A stretch of 64,000 nucleotides of DNA, from assembly GCA_916613615.1 (NCBI GenBank), contig OU744737.1, positions 5,538,001 through 5,602,000 of the forward strand, in the 5' to 3' direction. Shown in pieces: positions 22,801 to 33,410 of this stretch. Source of the stretch: Steromphala cineraria (taxonomy: Eukaryota; Mollusca; Gastropoda; Trochida; Trochidae). The translations under genes and the position numbers were made by a program. Every line of letters begins with the position of its first letter. Positions within the stretch are counted from its first letter, which is position 1. Under the pieces are notes generated by a model that saw only the letters and a list, made by a program, of their open reading frames with translations, ran no database searches and was not told the DNA's origin.

Positions 22801-25800
22801 AGTAACTTTTCCAGAAGAATAAAAATGTGCATACTTCTTCATAAGACATCTTTCTGTTAAAAACACTCAAAACAGACTCTGCCAGGTAACAGGATTTCTT
22901 TTTGACGATGTGGAAAACTTGGTAGCGTTTCTTTTTGGACTCTAGTTTATATAATGCTGGCATTTGCAACACTTTAAAAAAATTCCTATTTTTGAAACAA
23001 AAAATCTGCGGTCATGATTTCCTACGGGCTAGATCGAGTATCCGACTTTTACTGCTAAAGGTACATATGTACCGTCTTAAAGCTAACCGGTGATAACTGT
23101 GGCAATTTATGCAGGTATAAAATCGTGATCATAATCGAAAATTGGACAGTGATTCAAGTCAATTTGTCAAAGATGATTTTGGAAAATTTGAATCTTAATC
23201 TCGACTGATTGACAAAACAGATGTTGCATAACACGATATATATGACACGAGCTACGTTATACAACACGGATAAATACAACAACCTACAGCCAACGACCGT
23301 CAAATTGCGGAAATATTCTACACCAACTCAGGTCCAACATCCAAAATTAATCATTCAGTCTCATTCACATCGACTGTGCTTCGAGGAAAAACAAAAATAT
23401 TGCCTCTATTGGGGTTCGAACCACACCCAGCTACATATTTTATTTTGTTTCCCTCGAAACACGGTCGATTTTAATAAGACTGGAATATCATTTTACCAAC
23501 AGAAGCTCTGAATGGTGTAATCTGTCCTTGAACGCGAGACCTTAAACCTGTATTTCAAGGTCGGGTATGACATAGACGCTGTCTGGTTAAGAAATGATGT
23601 TAGCTGTGCTACTTTCTATTCATTGTAGACATGTCACCCTAGAATACAGGGCTTTCAAGAGAGAGGGTGCATCGGACCCACAATAGACCAACTTAGCCGA
23701 GCTTATGACTCACATAGAATAACACGTCTATAGCACAGGCCTTGCTTGTTGAACTAGTTTGGATAAGACAATTGTTTTGGTGAACTTTGAATAAACAGTA
23801 TAAAGCAAAATGGAGCCCAGAAGATGCTTTACCTCAGAGACTTACCTAAAGCTGAGTGATCTAGACTTGCTATACTGCAGTAGACTTAGTCGGTCGTCAA
23901 GTGAACAATTTTGCTTAAGGGTCTGGATGACAAACTATAAATTCTACCGTGGCCATGAGAGATGATCCTTATTTCATTAACCCCTTTGACGCCAAAATCT
24001 TTGACAGTGACCGCAATCAAGGGGTTTGGTTGGTTATTGAGTTTCAAATCCCTTCGGTTGCCATTTGATTATATAAGAATGTTGAACTTTCGTGATTTGT
24101 TCAAAACACTTTCAGAGACTACATTTTCACAGGTTAACATTAGTCATGCTTTAAAATGTTTAGATCTTCGTTTCTTCCATTCAAATTGTCATGTATTTTA
24201 GATTTTCCTTCTAAACGTAAAGCGACTGTAGTGTATAGCAGGAAACCTTGCCATGACATATAATGTTTGATCGTTGTAAGCCCTCATACCTGTGTATGTA
24301 CCGGGACTAATCTATTTTAAAGTAATATACTCTAAGGGCACTGTCGCATGCCTTTCAGGGATAGAACTATGGCTATCTGGCAAAAAGTAAAACGAAGGTA
24401 ACAAATCGCAATGCTATCGAATTTAGAAAGTAAAGCTTCATTTAAAGAGACACAGAGTATGTTGATAGGATCACATATGTCAAATTTTGAAATCGATGTT
24501 TTTACATCGGGAACCACTTACTGTTACTGAAAATAGCAAGTTAAAGGTCAATCAGTACAGTAGAGCGAAAATACGGCCATTCAAATGTGTTGAATATCGA
24601 AAAAAATTCAACGAGTTTTTGATTTGTTTTGATTTATTCACGAGCGAAAGCGAGTGAATAAATCAAAACTTTGAAAATATTGAGTTGAAATATTTTCGAT
24701 ATTTAACACTCACGAGTTTTGTGATCTATTTATTACATACAAAAGGGAATTTCTTTTTCTTCGAAACGACGATCAAACCATGCGCGATATAGTTGCGTAA
24801 TAATACACTGGTGAGGTACCTCTGTGTTCGCAATAGCAAAAAACATAGTCCCGTTTTCCGTTATCATCATCACCTCTACATGAAATCCTACTTTTTAAAC
24901 AATCATTTGTGTACAGAATATCGACAGAATTATCCAAAATTAAGGCATAAGCAAATACTTAAACTATAAAAAACGACTCTGTTGTCGATACTGAGTAGCG
25001 AGATCGTCAAGCTAGACAGTGCCGTGGATTTGAACGGTTCAACCGTCCTTGCTAACGTTTCTTGACGAATACTGATAATTCAGTATGTTGCTTGATTATG
25101 AGAGCGGTGTTGATATTATAAATGAAACTGCATATAAATACAACCGTCTCCAAACTATCGTCTTTCACTAAAACTTTCAAAGGTACCAAAATTCCGTGTT
25201 GACAAAACACGTCAGTTGAATACAAAAGGGAGAACTCTTTCCAAACTAAATTTAGGCAATATATTTTCAATTTAGTGATGAAATAGTCGAGATCGGAACG
25301 CGAATATTGGTTTGATAATTTTGCACATATATCCTTGATATGTTGCAATTTTATTTTGAGGGAAAATATAAAAATGGAAAAAAATATGTTTAATTGAAAA
25401 TTTGAAGCGGCAGATCAGCTGATTGCAAAAGTAGTACGACATTATGACGTCACTATCGTTGAATAACTTGCTTTGGTTACACAGCACTCGTTGAATAACT
25501 TTCAACTGGTTACACAACACTTGTTTCAAATAACCAAAATTATATCATGAAGATATTCAGAACACGTATGTAATATAAATGGTTCTTGTGAAATTCTAAC
25601 CGATAAATACTACGACTATTACCAAACACTTACCTTGATACAGTGGCGGAGACATCATTAGCGCCATTATATGCTTTGAGTATTTTCACCAATTGAAGAT
25701 TTGTTTTGAGAGGAAATTCCTGTCCCGTAAGGTTGATGAAATACTTCCACTTCCGGTTTTCTCTCAATAAGTCCCGGATACAGACGAGTTCCGGTTCCAG

Positions 25801-26352
25801 GACGGAATATTCGCCCCACCGGACGTCGATAGTTCTTGAGGCAAGAAAAACATTCGGTAAGCACTGAGAAATATCCTTCACGGCCTCCAGAATTTTCTGC
25901 GAGGCTTTGACATCAACATGAATACAATAGTGGTTGTGAGGTCGGTACACTGCCCGTAACAAGCGTTCAAACTGTTCAATGTCCCGATACATCAACACAC
26001 TGAACGCTATCGGAAAGTCAAGCTCCTCCCGACTGGCGTTTGTGATGTACTTCCGGTTTAGCTTGAAGTCAGTGCAGTTACGGGTCATCGAAGAGTACGC
26101 ATGCTCGTTGATTTTCGGCCCTAACGGTGTCTCTTTCAGCATCCGTATACGTGCCCTTTCGATTTCATCGTCATTGTTTCTGAACAGGAAGTGGCATTTT
26201 AAGGGCGAGTCGTCAAATTCGAACTCAAACGGGATCGCCTTCATGTCGTCCCGCCTCTTCGACATACTGTTGCGCAGAACGTCGTCGAATACGACGAGGC
26301 CGGTGATAACGAGGCTGACCAGAAGGGCGAAAATCACGTGACCTGATTTCAT
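16486..26352 (-). CDS. GCNT: Core 2-type beta-1,6-N-acetylglucosaminyltransferase (GT14), three coding exons
   Basis: Minus-strand exons 26352-25634, 18395-18163 and 16808-16486 join in frame to 424 residues (human GCNT1 is 428 as I recall). Layout: short cytosolic tail, one signal anchor (5-22), stem, then the GT14 'Branch' catalytic domain (about 112-400). Visible motifs: HYCIHVD (141-147), RWGEYSVLEPEL (178-189), NLTGQEFPLKTN (207-218), VPDETFFATL (295-304) with E298 at the place of the family's catalytic Glu, and CIFGVGDL then KHLFANKF (356-377). The family adds GlcNAc in beta-1,6 linkage to the GalNAc or Gal of mucin O-glycans in the Golgi lumen; substrate preference cannot be read from sequence. 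Odd points: Thr209 where vertebrate GCNTs have Cys, and tandem copies of the C-terminal segment past the stop. Confidence 0.9.
16862..17190 (-). mobile_element. tRNA-Asp-derived SINE, full-length copy
   Basis: On the minus strand the head reads gcacggtggtgtagtggtta (A box), ggcctgtcacgcc (anticodon arm with GTC, as in tRNA-Asp) and gggttcgaatcccggtggag (B box). The conserved core aaggcacttcatccacattg then tgtataaatgggtacctgaa follows, and a ttaattaattaatt tail. In the GCNT intron between exons B and C, about 55 bp upstream of exon C. Confidence 0.85.
17750..18158 (-). repeat. Tandem repeat, about 105-118 bp, 3.5 copies, against a splice donor
   Basis: Units start at about 17753, 17867, 17971 and 18084 (ttacggcgtagcgttgtcac...gcaacaaaatgcaa...cgccataacaaagaatatc). 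On the minus strand the array begins four bases inside the intron after exon B. Confidence 0.85.
18163..18395 (-). CDS. GCNT: GCNT-like coding exon B (residues 240-317)
   Basis: Acceptor tgtgttgcag|A, donor CAAG|gtgaga (phase 1). Encodes VVENAYRWWLAGSPPPGIRP, then KGAVHIVANRHFVDYAVNH (human GSAYFVVSREYVGYV region) and KVPDETFFATL with the catalytic-type Glu298. The region between exons A and B is shorter than in vertebrate GCNTs. A 105-118-bp tandem repeat ends directly against the donor. Confidence 0.9.
18467..18780. mobile_element. MITE L with about 65-bp inverted ends
   Basis: cactgtgtataaccgtacgc, cggaactagcgaggtgtacg and gctagcgaggagc at the left are repeated inverted at 18715-18780. 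Flanks 'atat' and 'tat' suggest a TA-type duplication. 314 bp, in the large GCNT intron. Confidence 0.85.
19021..20072 (+). mobile_element. Possible LINE 3' end with a (CTT)n tail
   Basis: A 68-codon frame (19021-19227) ending FLMNNSTMCKSLAALVNKLH resembles the C-terminus of a non-LTR retrotransposon ORF2. It is followed by an unstructured region, 'aaataaaataattt' and cttcttcttcttcttcttct (20048-20071), as in LINE tails. No reverse transcriptase domain is present, so this is tentative. Confidence 0.35.
19356..19462 (+). repeat. 24-bp minisatellite, four copies
   Basis: 'ataaatgagagtatatgtgt' plus 'atgt' repeats with period 24. It is open in several frames because the period is a multiple of three; not coding evidence. 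Confidence 0.85.
20583..20923 (-). mobile_element. MITE family A, copy 3 (reversed)
   Basis: TTAA-bounded, ttaaaggggcagtagcacg ... acgtgctactgtccctttaa, with the internal order reversed relative to copy 1 (aatgctaaatgtattatt first). In the large GCNT intron. Confidence 0.85.
21806..21829. repeat. Isolated terminal fragment of MITE family E
   Basis: 'ctacttgaggaaacacggta' matches the right end of family E (ctactcgaggaaatacggta) with two changes. The rest of the element is not visible. Confidence 0.5.
21985..22352 (-). mobile_element. MITE family A, copy 4 (reversed)
   Basis: TTAA-bounded, ttaaaggggcattatcagg ... acgtgctattgcccctttaa; internal words match copy 3. In the large GCNT intron. Confidence 0.8.
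22620..23350. other. Intron sequence, nothing recognised
   Basis: Part of the 7.2-kb GCNT intron. Short frames only, with no family resemblance. Confidence 0.35.
23356..23482 (+). mobile_element. MITE family H, copy 3 (internally deleted)
   Basis: cagtctcattcacatcgact ... ggtcgattttaataagactg with ggggttcgaaccacaccc inside. Lacks the tcctct stem present in copies 1 and 2. Confidence 0.75.
24442..24590 (+). mobile_element. Family B, truncated copy
   Basis: ttaaagagacacagagtatg, gataggatcacatatgtcaa and aaaggtcaatcagtac match the first 150 bp of the complete copy at 56210. It stops abruptly at a palindromic sequence. Confidence 0.75.
24596..24705. repeat. Imperfect palindrome joined to the truncated family B copy
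   Basis: tcgaaaaaaattcaacgag ... ttttgatttattcac / gtgaataaatcaaaa ... ttgaaatattttcga form arms around 'gagcgaaagc'. Probably a separate fold-back element. Confidence 0.6.
25634..26352 (-). CDS. GCNT: GCNT-like coding exon A (residues 1-239 plus split codon)
   Basis: ATG at 26352-26350, 11 nt after an acceptor (ttctgttgtag|gac), so a 5' non-coding exon lies further upstream. The donor is TCAAG|gtaagt (phase 2). It encodes the membrane anchor HVIFALLVSLVITGLVVF and the N-terminal half of the catalytic domain. Cysteines at 53, 93, 143, 164 and 191 fit the disulfide-rich pattern of the family. Possible N-glycosylation sites are at N92, N105 and N207. Confidence 0.9.
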
Positions 26353-26635
26353 CCTGCATCGTCCTACAACAGAAAAGATAATTAGACAATATAGTCTTAA
26401 AGGCACTGTGTTACGCTCTCTAATTAGAATAACCAGAGACTCTAGGTACATACATGATATATAATGTCTCTGGAATAACAAAAGAAAAGAAAAAATAGTT
26501 TACATATTGCAGGACAATCATTTCTAGTATGTACAAGAATTTCGTAAACAAGAGGCTACTTCCGGTTAAGCTATACGCGAATACATTTTCTTAACTCAAA
26601 TGATTAAAATAGGTTCACACTAAAATGGCCGCCAG

Positions 26636-26693
26636 CCTGTAACAAGCGCTCAACTGTTCAATGTCCCTATACATCTGCACACTGAACGCTATC
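26636..26693 (-). pseudogene. Duplicated fragment of GCNT coding exon A
   Basis: About 58 bp closely match 25953-26012, the exon A part encoding residues around SVLMYRDIEQFERLLRA, with a few substitutions and a one-base deletion. It lies upstream of the exon A acceptor, probably in the 5' intron or flank, and is out of context for coding. It is followed by a short repeat of 'caatgtccctcaggtt'. Confidence 0.75.
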
Positions 26694-26783
26694 AATGTCC
26701 CTCAGGTTCAATGTCCCTCAGGTTTGAAAAATCGACGGATTAGACCGTCATCACTTGAACACAATTAAGGGGTCTGTCTGTCT

Positions 26784-27290
26784 TTGATCACATTGTTTCC
26801 GGAGCAGAATTTGGGGTTTCAACTTTCTGAATTTTTTATTTCTTTGCGGTTTCCATGGAATCGCAACTTAGAAATGTACGTGTTTCCGAAGCAGAACTCG
26901 AAAACAGTTTGGCCTAGCTTAATGAAACTTGGTATGTTGACTAATCATCAGATGAAGTTGTGCCTTTTGGGGTTTTCAACTTTGTGGATTTTTTTATGTT
27001 TCTGATTTTCATGAAAACGCAACTCAGAATGGCGTTTCCAGGGCAGAGTTTGAAAACAATGAGAGCTAGCTCAATCAAATTTAGTATATTGACTAATCAT
27101 CAGATGTAGTTGTGCCTTTTGGGGTTTTCAACTTCCTGGATTTAATTTATTTTTGCGGTTTCCATGGAAACACAATTTAGAAATGCGTTTCCGGAGCAGA
27201 ATTGAAAACCATTATGGCTAATTCAATGAAACTGTTGAAAATGTGCCTTTTGGTGTTTTCAAATTGCAGGGAGTTTAAACTCAATGACAT
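26784..27290 (+). repeat. Diverged tandem repeat, about 145-160 bp, three to four copies
   Basis: 'tttccggagcagaa' variants at about 26798, 26882, 27027 and 27188; 'ggggttttcaact' and 'gactaatcatcagatg' recur with the same spacing. Copies differ at many bases, so the array is old. Confidence 0.7.
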
Positions 27291-27579
27291 TCTTCATTCC
27301 AACATTACAATTCTCAACTGTGTCTCAACAAGGAATGAAGATGTTTTAATCAAACAGCATATTCAATCAAACAGGATAATTGTTTTCCTCTCTCTTAACA
27401 GTAAAATGAGGAAGTTGACGATGGCATAACATAAGCGTTTGCTTATTAAAAAGACCAAGATGTGGTGTATCATAGTCTTATAGTGGTTATTAAAGGTCAA
27501 ACAAGACAAGCTGCATGTATTCACACAATCAGTATATCAAAATATATGCTTAAACTGATCATTCAACTTCCGTGGGGTT

Positions 27580-27845
27580 GGGGTCCTCGAATAGACGCCG
27601 GGCCTCGAATAAACGCCGGGTCTCGAATAGACCCCGGGGGTATGGCTGTTTGAAGTAAATACACGCCGGGTCTCGAATAGACGCCGGGTGATTAGTTAAG
27701 TAATCAATGCTCCCGTAGGTGAATGCAAATAATGAAATCCCCCTTTACATCATCTATATACATCTATTTCCTTCTAAAAAACAAATAGACGCCGGGTCTC
27801 GAATACACGCCGGGGGTAAAGGGGGTGTAAAAAAATAGACGCCGA
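27580..27845. mobile_element. MITE family E, copy 2
   Basis: cctcgaatagacgccgggcc ... ctcgaatacacgccgggggt with the family centre 'aatcaatgctcccgtag'. The outermost TIR bases have been lost. Confidence 0.75.
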
Positions 27846-28121
27846 CCCTTTTTAAACGTTTTTTTTGTAGGGTCATAGTCTGGCAGTCTGTATTAGGAAT
27901 GGGAGTTCAGGTTCCTTACAAAGGGATCTGTTCACTAGACCTCGTCGACTTGTGGAGGACATAGATGGAACAACTACATTTGTTTATTTTAAGGCCCGTA
28001 TTCACCAAATGTACAATACTTCATAATTCATTAATATTAAGCAAATTATCGGTACACATAATTTGAGTGTTTATTTCAATAAACGGGCGGAAGCCTTGTC
28101 ATGCCCTAAGCTTATCAGGAC

Positions 28122-28255
28122 TTAAAGGGGAAGTACCACGCTTTTGAAAATTCTATCTTTTCAATTTTTCAATGATAACTGAACGTTAATGCTAAATGTA
28201 TTAATTTGATACTCTCAATCTCATTACACTAAACCCATTAAGAAACTATCCTTTT
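28122..28255 (-). mobile_element. MITE family A, copy 5 (one end only)
   Basis: ttaaaggggaagtaccacg then aatgctaaatgtattaattt, fading out after about 130 bp. Confidence 0.65.
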
Positions 28256-28259
28256 TTAG

Positions 28260-29540
28260 AATTCAAATATATTCTTAATTTACTTTAGCTTAATGTTAAG
28301 TTTTATGGAAACAGGTCGCCAAAACGTAACATTTCAGTTGTTCATCTCAGAAATTGATTAGGTACGTGATTTTCATGACTTTTGTTGAAAACTGAGAAAA
28401 CACGTTTTTCTTTGATCATTGTTTCGCATACTCATTATTGAAAGTGAATATTGATGATATTGATGAATAATTCTGAACTTTGGTACATCTGCTCACTTAA
28501 ATAGCTTCTTTCCATATTCCTGTTGCAGTTTCCCCTATCTACAACCCCCCCCCCCCCCCGAAGCTAGACGAAGTTTGCACTTAAACGACAAATATAGTAT
28601 GAACATTACTTTAGACAATGTATTGTTTAAAGTTGTGTAGAGACACAACCTACATATATCTTTGTCAGCTTTTAAACCTCAGTATATATTAGATTATTTC
28701 GCAAAATCAAAATGTTTTGGAGAAAAATACAAAAACATAGTCAACACTGCTTAAATTTGAGATCAAAATATCTGAAAAAAGAAAGGATGAAATAAAGCAA
28801 GCCCAAAAGTCGTAAAATGTAGATTTGATGGTAAAATTTGAGAAAAACTTCAAGAGTTACCAGTTAGGACGAAAAGGTACAAAATACCGGGCTAGCGAAC
28901 GGGCCTGATTTTCATACGGTCATCTTCTTGAACTATCATACACTCAGGGGCAATAGACACAATACCATATAAAATGTTTGATAGGTTAAGCTACGAGTGA
29001 TATTTACGGCTGAAACATGATTACTTCATGTCAAGAGCAAACTGATCTAAGTTTTCAATTTCAAAGCTTTATCTGTTAACGCTTTTGAAATACGCGCCTT
29101 TCAATAAACGCCGTTTTAAAATCTCCTTAACTAGACGAGATAGGCTAAAATGGCCCAATTGCTTGTTTATAAACCAATTAACAGACAAGAAGCATGATTA
29201 AATTAATTTCTCTCAAGGTTTTCTATATTGACAATATCTTTAATCTATCAAATTTAAAATTTCCGATTTTTTTATTCAAATTCTAAAGATTATGCCAAAA
29301 TATAACATCGAAACAGCTGTTTTTAGGACCCCTCGTGTATTTAAACGTTCATACTATGATACTTTGAAAGTGAGTACTTCTTCACAACTGAGGGGTTCGT
29401 AGTCGCATTTCATTTACAACAGGACTTTGTTTTGTACTCTTTTGAAAAGTTGGTATCGTTTCTGCTGCCCCTGAGTGTAGATAGTGTGGCCCCAATGTCA
29501 CAAAACGGTGTCATTATTCACCCAATAAGACACCTCATCG
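28260..29540. other. AT-rich region, nothing recognised apart from a C15 run
   Basis: C15 at 28545-28559. 'ccttaactagacgagatag' (about 29130) is shared with about 22560, a minor repeat. No gene-like frame. Confidence 0.35.
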
Positions 29541-29551
29541 TCTTCACTCGC

Positions 29552-29612
29552 TTCCTGGCCCAGAGGACAGGGTGTCCGCCCGGACGGGTGATTCTGTGTT
29601 CGAACATAGATG
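29552..29612 (+). repeat. Possible tRNA-like SINE head remnant
   Basis: 'tggcccagaggacagggtgt' followed by ccgcccggac and a B-box-like 'tgtgttcgaac' has the spacing of a tRNA gene. It does not fold convincingly and no SINE core follows. Confidence 0.3.
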
Positions 29613-29791
29613 TTTCCGGGTGACTGCCCAACACCGGAAGTGAGCTCTTGTGAAAGACGTGCTACTCACACGGTAGTAAGAGGAAACACTTGTAGGTTCT
29701 AGAGGTGACAATTGACCCCCAGAGAGACTACTGAGATAGTTTATCAATTAAGGAAAGGCTGCTCTGTTTGTCATGATTTCCAACTCGACCG

Positions 29792-29984
29792 CATCTTCCT
29801 ACGCAAATCCCAAACGCCAGTTACCGAACTGTCATTTTATGCCTTGCTGCATACCCTTGAGTTTTCTTTGCTTGCTCTCTTGTCCGTAGGGGCACTATAG
29901 CAGCACAGAAAAGTAAAGGATCTGCAGCAAGGCATAAAACTGACAGTTCGGAAACTGGCGTTTTAGGCTTTAGGTAGGAAGATG
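29792..29984. mobile_element. MITE family M, copy 1 (about 60-bp inverted arms)
   Basis: catcttcctacgcaaatccc ... aaacgccagttaccgaactg and its inverse cagttcggaaactggcgttt ... gtaggaagatg form a near-complete palindrome around 'gggcactatagcagcac'. Arms include 'atgccttgctgca' and its complement. Confidence 0.85.
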
Positions 29985-30189
29985 ACTCGACAGCTCTTGT
30001 GGAAGTCTTAATTATATATTGGCAACAAGAAGGTTATCTGTTGTATCTGTTGTACCGGTTGCTACTTTTAGTTCTCAGCGATCTAAGTTCGAGTATTTTC
30101 CCAATGTTAAAAGACGTGTTTTTGTGTAAATTTTACTTCTTAAAATTTGACAACTGAATTGACTATAATGCCGATACTAACGATAGTGA

Positions 30190-30327
30190 GACGTGACCCT
30201 TTACTTTTCTGTGCTGCTATAGTGCACCTACAGGCTAGAGAGCAAGCACAGAAAACTCAAGGGTCAGCCGCAAGGCATTAAACTGACAATTCGGAAAATG
30301 GCGTTTTAGGATTTGCGTAGGAAGATG
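30190..30327. mobile_element. MITE family M, partial copy 2
   Basis: 'ccctttacttttctgtgctg' through 'ggcgttttaggatttgcgta' then ggaagatg: one arm plus a rearranged centre. Confidence 0.75.
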
Positions 30328-31251
30328 AGTGTGACTTCTCTATCAGGTATAGTATGAGGAAATGCAGTGGCGGAACCGGATACAGAAGGGGCTGCAAGGT
30401 GCGCAAACCAACTAAGAGATTCATGCACGGTGAATGCTGAGAGTCGTCTGCATGCTAAAAGTTTCAATCTATATCTTAAATGTTTATCGATAAAACAGGA
30501 CAAGTGTTTTTTTAGCAACTTCCGTAAGGACAATGATATACAGAAAACTGATCAATGCTGGCCTATAATTAGATATATATAACATATGAAAGACGAAGAC
30601 CTGTAGCCCGCTTAACGCCACAGAAGACAATTGAATTAACATCATTCGAGCCGATGGAGCGCTGCATGGGCTTGAAATAAAATCTTATTTTTATTTCCCT
30701 CATCACTTAAAAAATGTCGCAAACGCAAGTAAAATTTCAAGAAGTGTTCTTACCAGTCATTAGGAAAGTAGCTTTTCACTTCAAAGTTCGATAACTCTCG
30801 TTAGCGTTTTCGTGAAAAGGACAAGCAGCGTGTAGGTATGCTCGTCTGTATAGTTGGGCTAAAGTTTTCCAGATCTCATATTTACCGAAATTTCCCTTTT
30901 ATCAGTACACATCCTTTAGTTTATGACAAACTTCCTCCCGTTGTCATAGCAACCAATACATCAAGTAGTTGTCAAGGTAACACAAGTTTGATACGCCGCT
31001 GATTAAAGGTGTGGAACACATTGTCCAGCTTGTGTAAAACATGTCAAATCGACCGATATCTTATTAAAACAAATCAAGTTATCATAACATGACACGTGTA
31101 AATCAATTAGATTTATGATTTCATGACCAATTGGTGACGCCGCGGTTTGAAAGGCATGTATATTTGTTTTTGACAAGACCATATTTGTATCCTGGCGATG
31201 AAGTTTGATTTATGATATGACGAAAATATGGTAACTGAATTGACTAGGACA

Positions 31252-31737
31252 AATGTTTTCATTTTATGAAAATTTTGAATTAATTCTCAAACATAAAGGT
31301 TATCAAATAGCAAACGATTTCCAAAAATATATAGAAACTATTAACCGAGGAAGTGTGTCATATGAATTTTACGAAACACAAATTTGCACGAGTTTCGTAA
31401 AAGTCATATGACACACTTCCGAGGGTAATAATTTCTTTATTACCGATTCTATTCCAATTTACCATCTTAGAAATATCCAAGAAACGGACCGCTTCCCTTG
31501 CGACGGCCGGCTACAGTGACGTCACGAACAATGGTGTTACGACGTCACAGTTGAAAAAATACGGGAACTCGCGCTACAACAATCGTTGCTAGGCAAAGTG
31601 ATATGTGCACTAGTGCTCATATTGAAAATATGTCACTACTTATTTTCAACCAGATGTTTTCATTTTATGAAAATTTTGAATTCATTTTCAAACATAAAGG
31701 TTATCAAATAGCAAACGATTTCCAAAAATATATATTG
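31252..31737. repeat. 85-bp direct repeats flanking a palindromic insert
   Basis: 31252-31338 and 31653-31737 share 'ttttcattttatgaaaattt' and 'ggttatcaaatagcaaacga' almost base for base. Between them lies an inverted repeat (gaggaagtgtgtcatatga ... tcatatgacacacttccgag, 31346-31424) and about 220 bp of unique sequence with two 'acgtcac' motifs. Confidence 0.8.
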
Positions 31738-31800
31738 ATAATCCATGTGCAACAGCAAGAATTATGTCAATAAGAAATCAGTTAGAGTTGCAGATTTAAC

Positions 31801-31802
<2 letters not shown>

Positions 31803-31834
<32 letters not shown>
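31803..31834 (+). repeat. Poly-G tract, 32 bases
   Basis: Uninterrupted G32 in AT-rich surroundings. Length in the assembly may not be exact. Confidence 0.9.
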
Positions 31835-31835
<1 letters not shown>

Positions 31836-32320
31836 AGCGTTTGTTTGATCCTCGTTGTAAGTCAAAAGATTTTGGTTCATTCATTATAACTGTACTCATC
31901 AGTTGAGCCGTTTTCAGAATTACGATTCAAAGAAAAGAACTCCTAACTGTGCAAATGTGTCTATTACATATAAGAGGCATATGACAGTTAGGACGAGTAT
32001 TTCTGCATCAACCGATGTATGCAATGCTGCACTGGTACAGTGTACACCATATTAGATTTAAATTCCTTTTTAATCAAAGTTGCAATCATTTTCAGCAGCC
32101 GCCTTTTCCATTTGTTTGACTTAATAAAGATCGTCTTCAGAAATTGCTTTGTCCATTTTTAGGTTTATTTTTGTGGAATTGATATTTTTATACAGTATTT
32201 TCGGCAATTTTGTGTCCATTTGTTGTTTTAAATAAGTTAAACTCATTGTCAGCAATTGATTTTACAAATGGTAAGTTCAGTTTGTGTTTAATTTGGAAGT
32301 TAACTCAACTTAAGAGCTCT

Positions 32321-32677
32321 TTAAAGGGTCAGTAGAACGTTTTAGGGTGAATATAAGGTGATGTCAGGAAAATGATAATAAATGTTACCAATTGAAAGAC
32401 AATGTATTTAAACTAAACGAAACAGTAATAAATCAAATATATAATGTAACGTTCAGCCATGCGAATCCTTTTTCTTATACAAACTAAATTTAAGGTGTTC
32501 AAACAAAAATGGTCACCGATGGACTTTATGTGAAACCTTATAACTTGTTCCCTGACAATATATGATTGGTTTGTGTAATGAGATTTTTGATATTGTCAAA
32601 ATAATACATATAGCATTAACTTACATTTATCAGTGAAAAAAATAAAATATAAAATTTACGTGCTACTGCCCCTTTAA
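32321..32677 (+). mobile_element. MITE family A, copy 6
   Basis: ttaaagggtcagtagaacg ... tacgtgctactgcccctttaa, TTAA at both ends, full internal order as in copy 1. Confidence 0.85.
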
Positions 32678-33008
32678 AATGACATTTTGGTTTCTATTTG
32701 AGCTATGACGGTAGTTGTTGATGCATCACCCGACACAAAGTACAACAAACAAACACCAAGTTACTATTGGCCTGGATGGATATGGACAGTTACTGTATGC
32801 TATGACCCGTGAACTGAGATACCTACATGGGAAATGACTCACTTGTAGGCGGTCAATGGGTCGTGAACAAGAGTGAAACCGGTTTTTTAAGCGCTGGGTA
32901 AAAATCTTCTTAGAAAAGATTAGGAGAATCAGCAGACACGTGAAAGATGTTTGAACTAAAACATGCTGTGATTATTCGGGATGTTATGGTTAAAACATGA
33001 TGTTCTCT

Positions 33009-33410
33009 TTAAAGGGACAGTAGCACGTTTTTAGGGGGAAGTTAAGGTGATGTCAGGAAAATGAAAATTAATGGTTTCAATTGAAAGACAATATATTTAA
33101 ATTTAACGGAGCAGTAATAATTCAAATATATAACATAAAGTTTAGCCATGCCATTCTTTTTTCTTACACAAAATGAATCAAAGGTGTTCACACAAAATGG
33201 CCGCCAATGGATTTTATGTGAATCTTCACACAAAATGGCCGCCAATGGATTTTATGTGAATCTTCATACTTTGTCCTCTGACTGTGGATGATTGGCTTGT
33301 GTTATGAGATTTTAAACACTGTCAAAATAATACATTTAGCATTAACTCACAATTATCAGTGAACATTTTAGAATATAAAATTATCAAAAAACGTGCTACT
33401 GCCCCTTTAA
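33009..33410 (+). mobile_element. MITE family A, copy 7, with an internal duplication
   Basis: ttaaagggacagtagcacg ... acgtgctactgcccctttaa. The 38-bp segment beginning 'ttcacacaaaatggccgcca' is present twice in tandem (about 33187-33262), which explains the greater length. Confidence 0.85.

Noticed and set aside
29432..29623. 63-codon frame
   Set aside because: Overlaps a tRNA-like remnant; no protein similarity that I can see.
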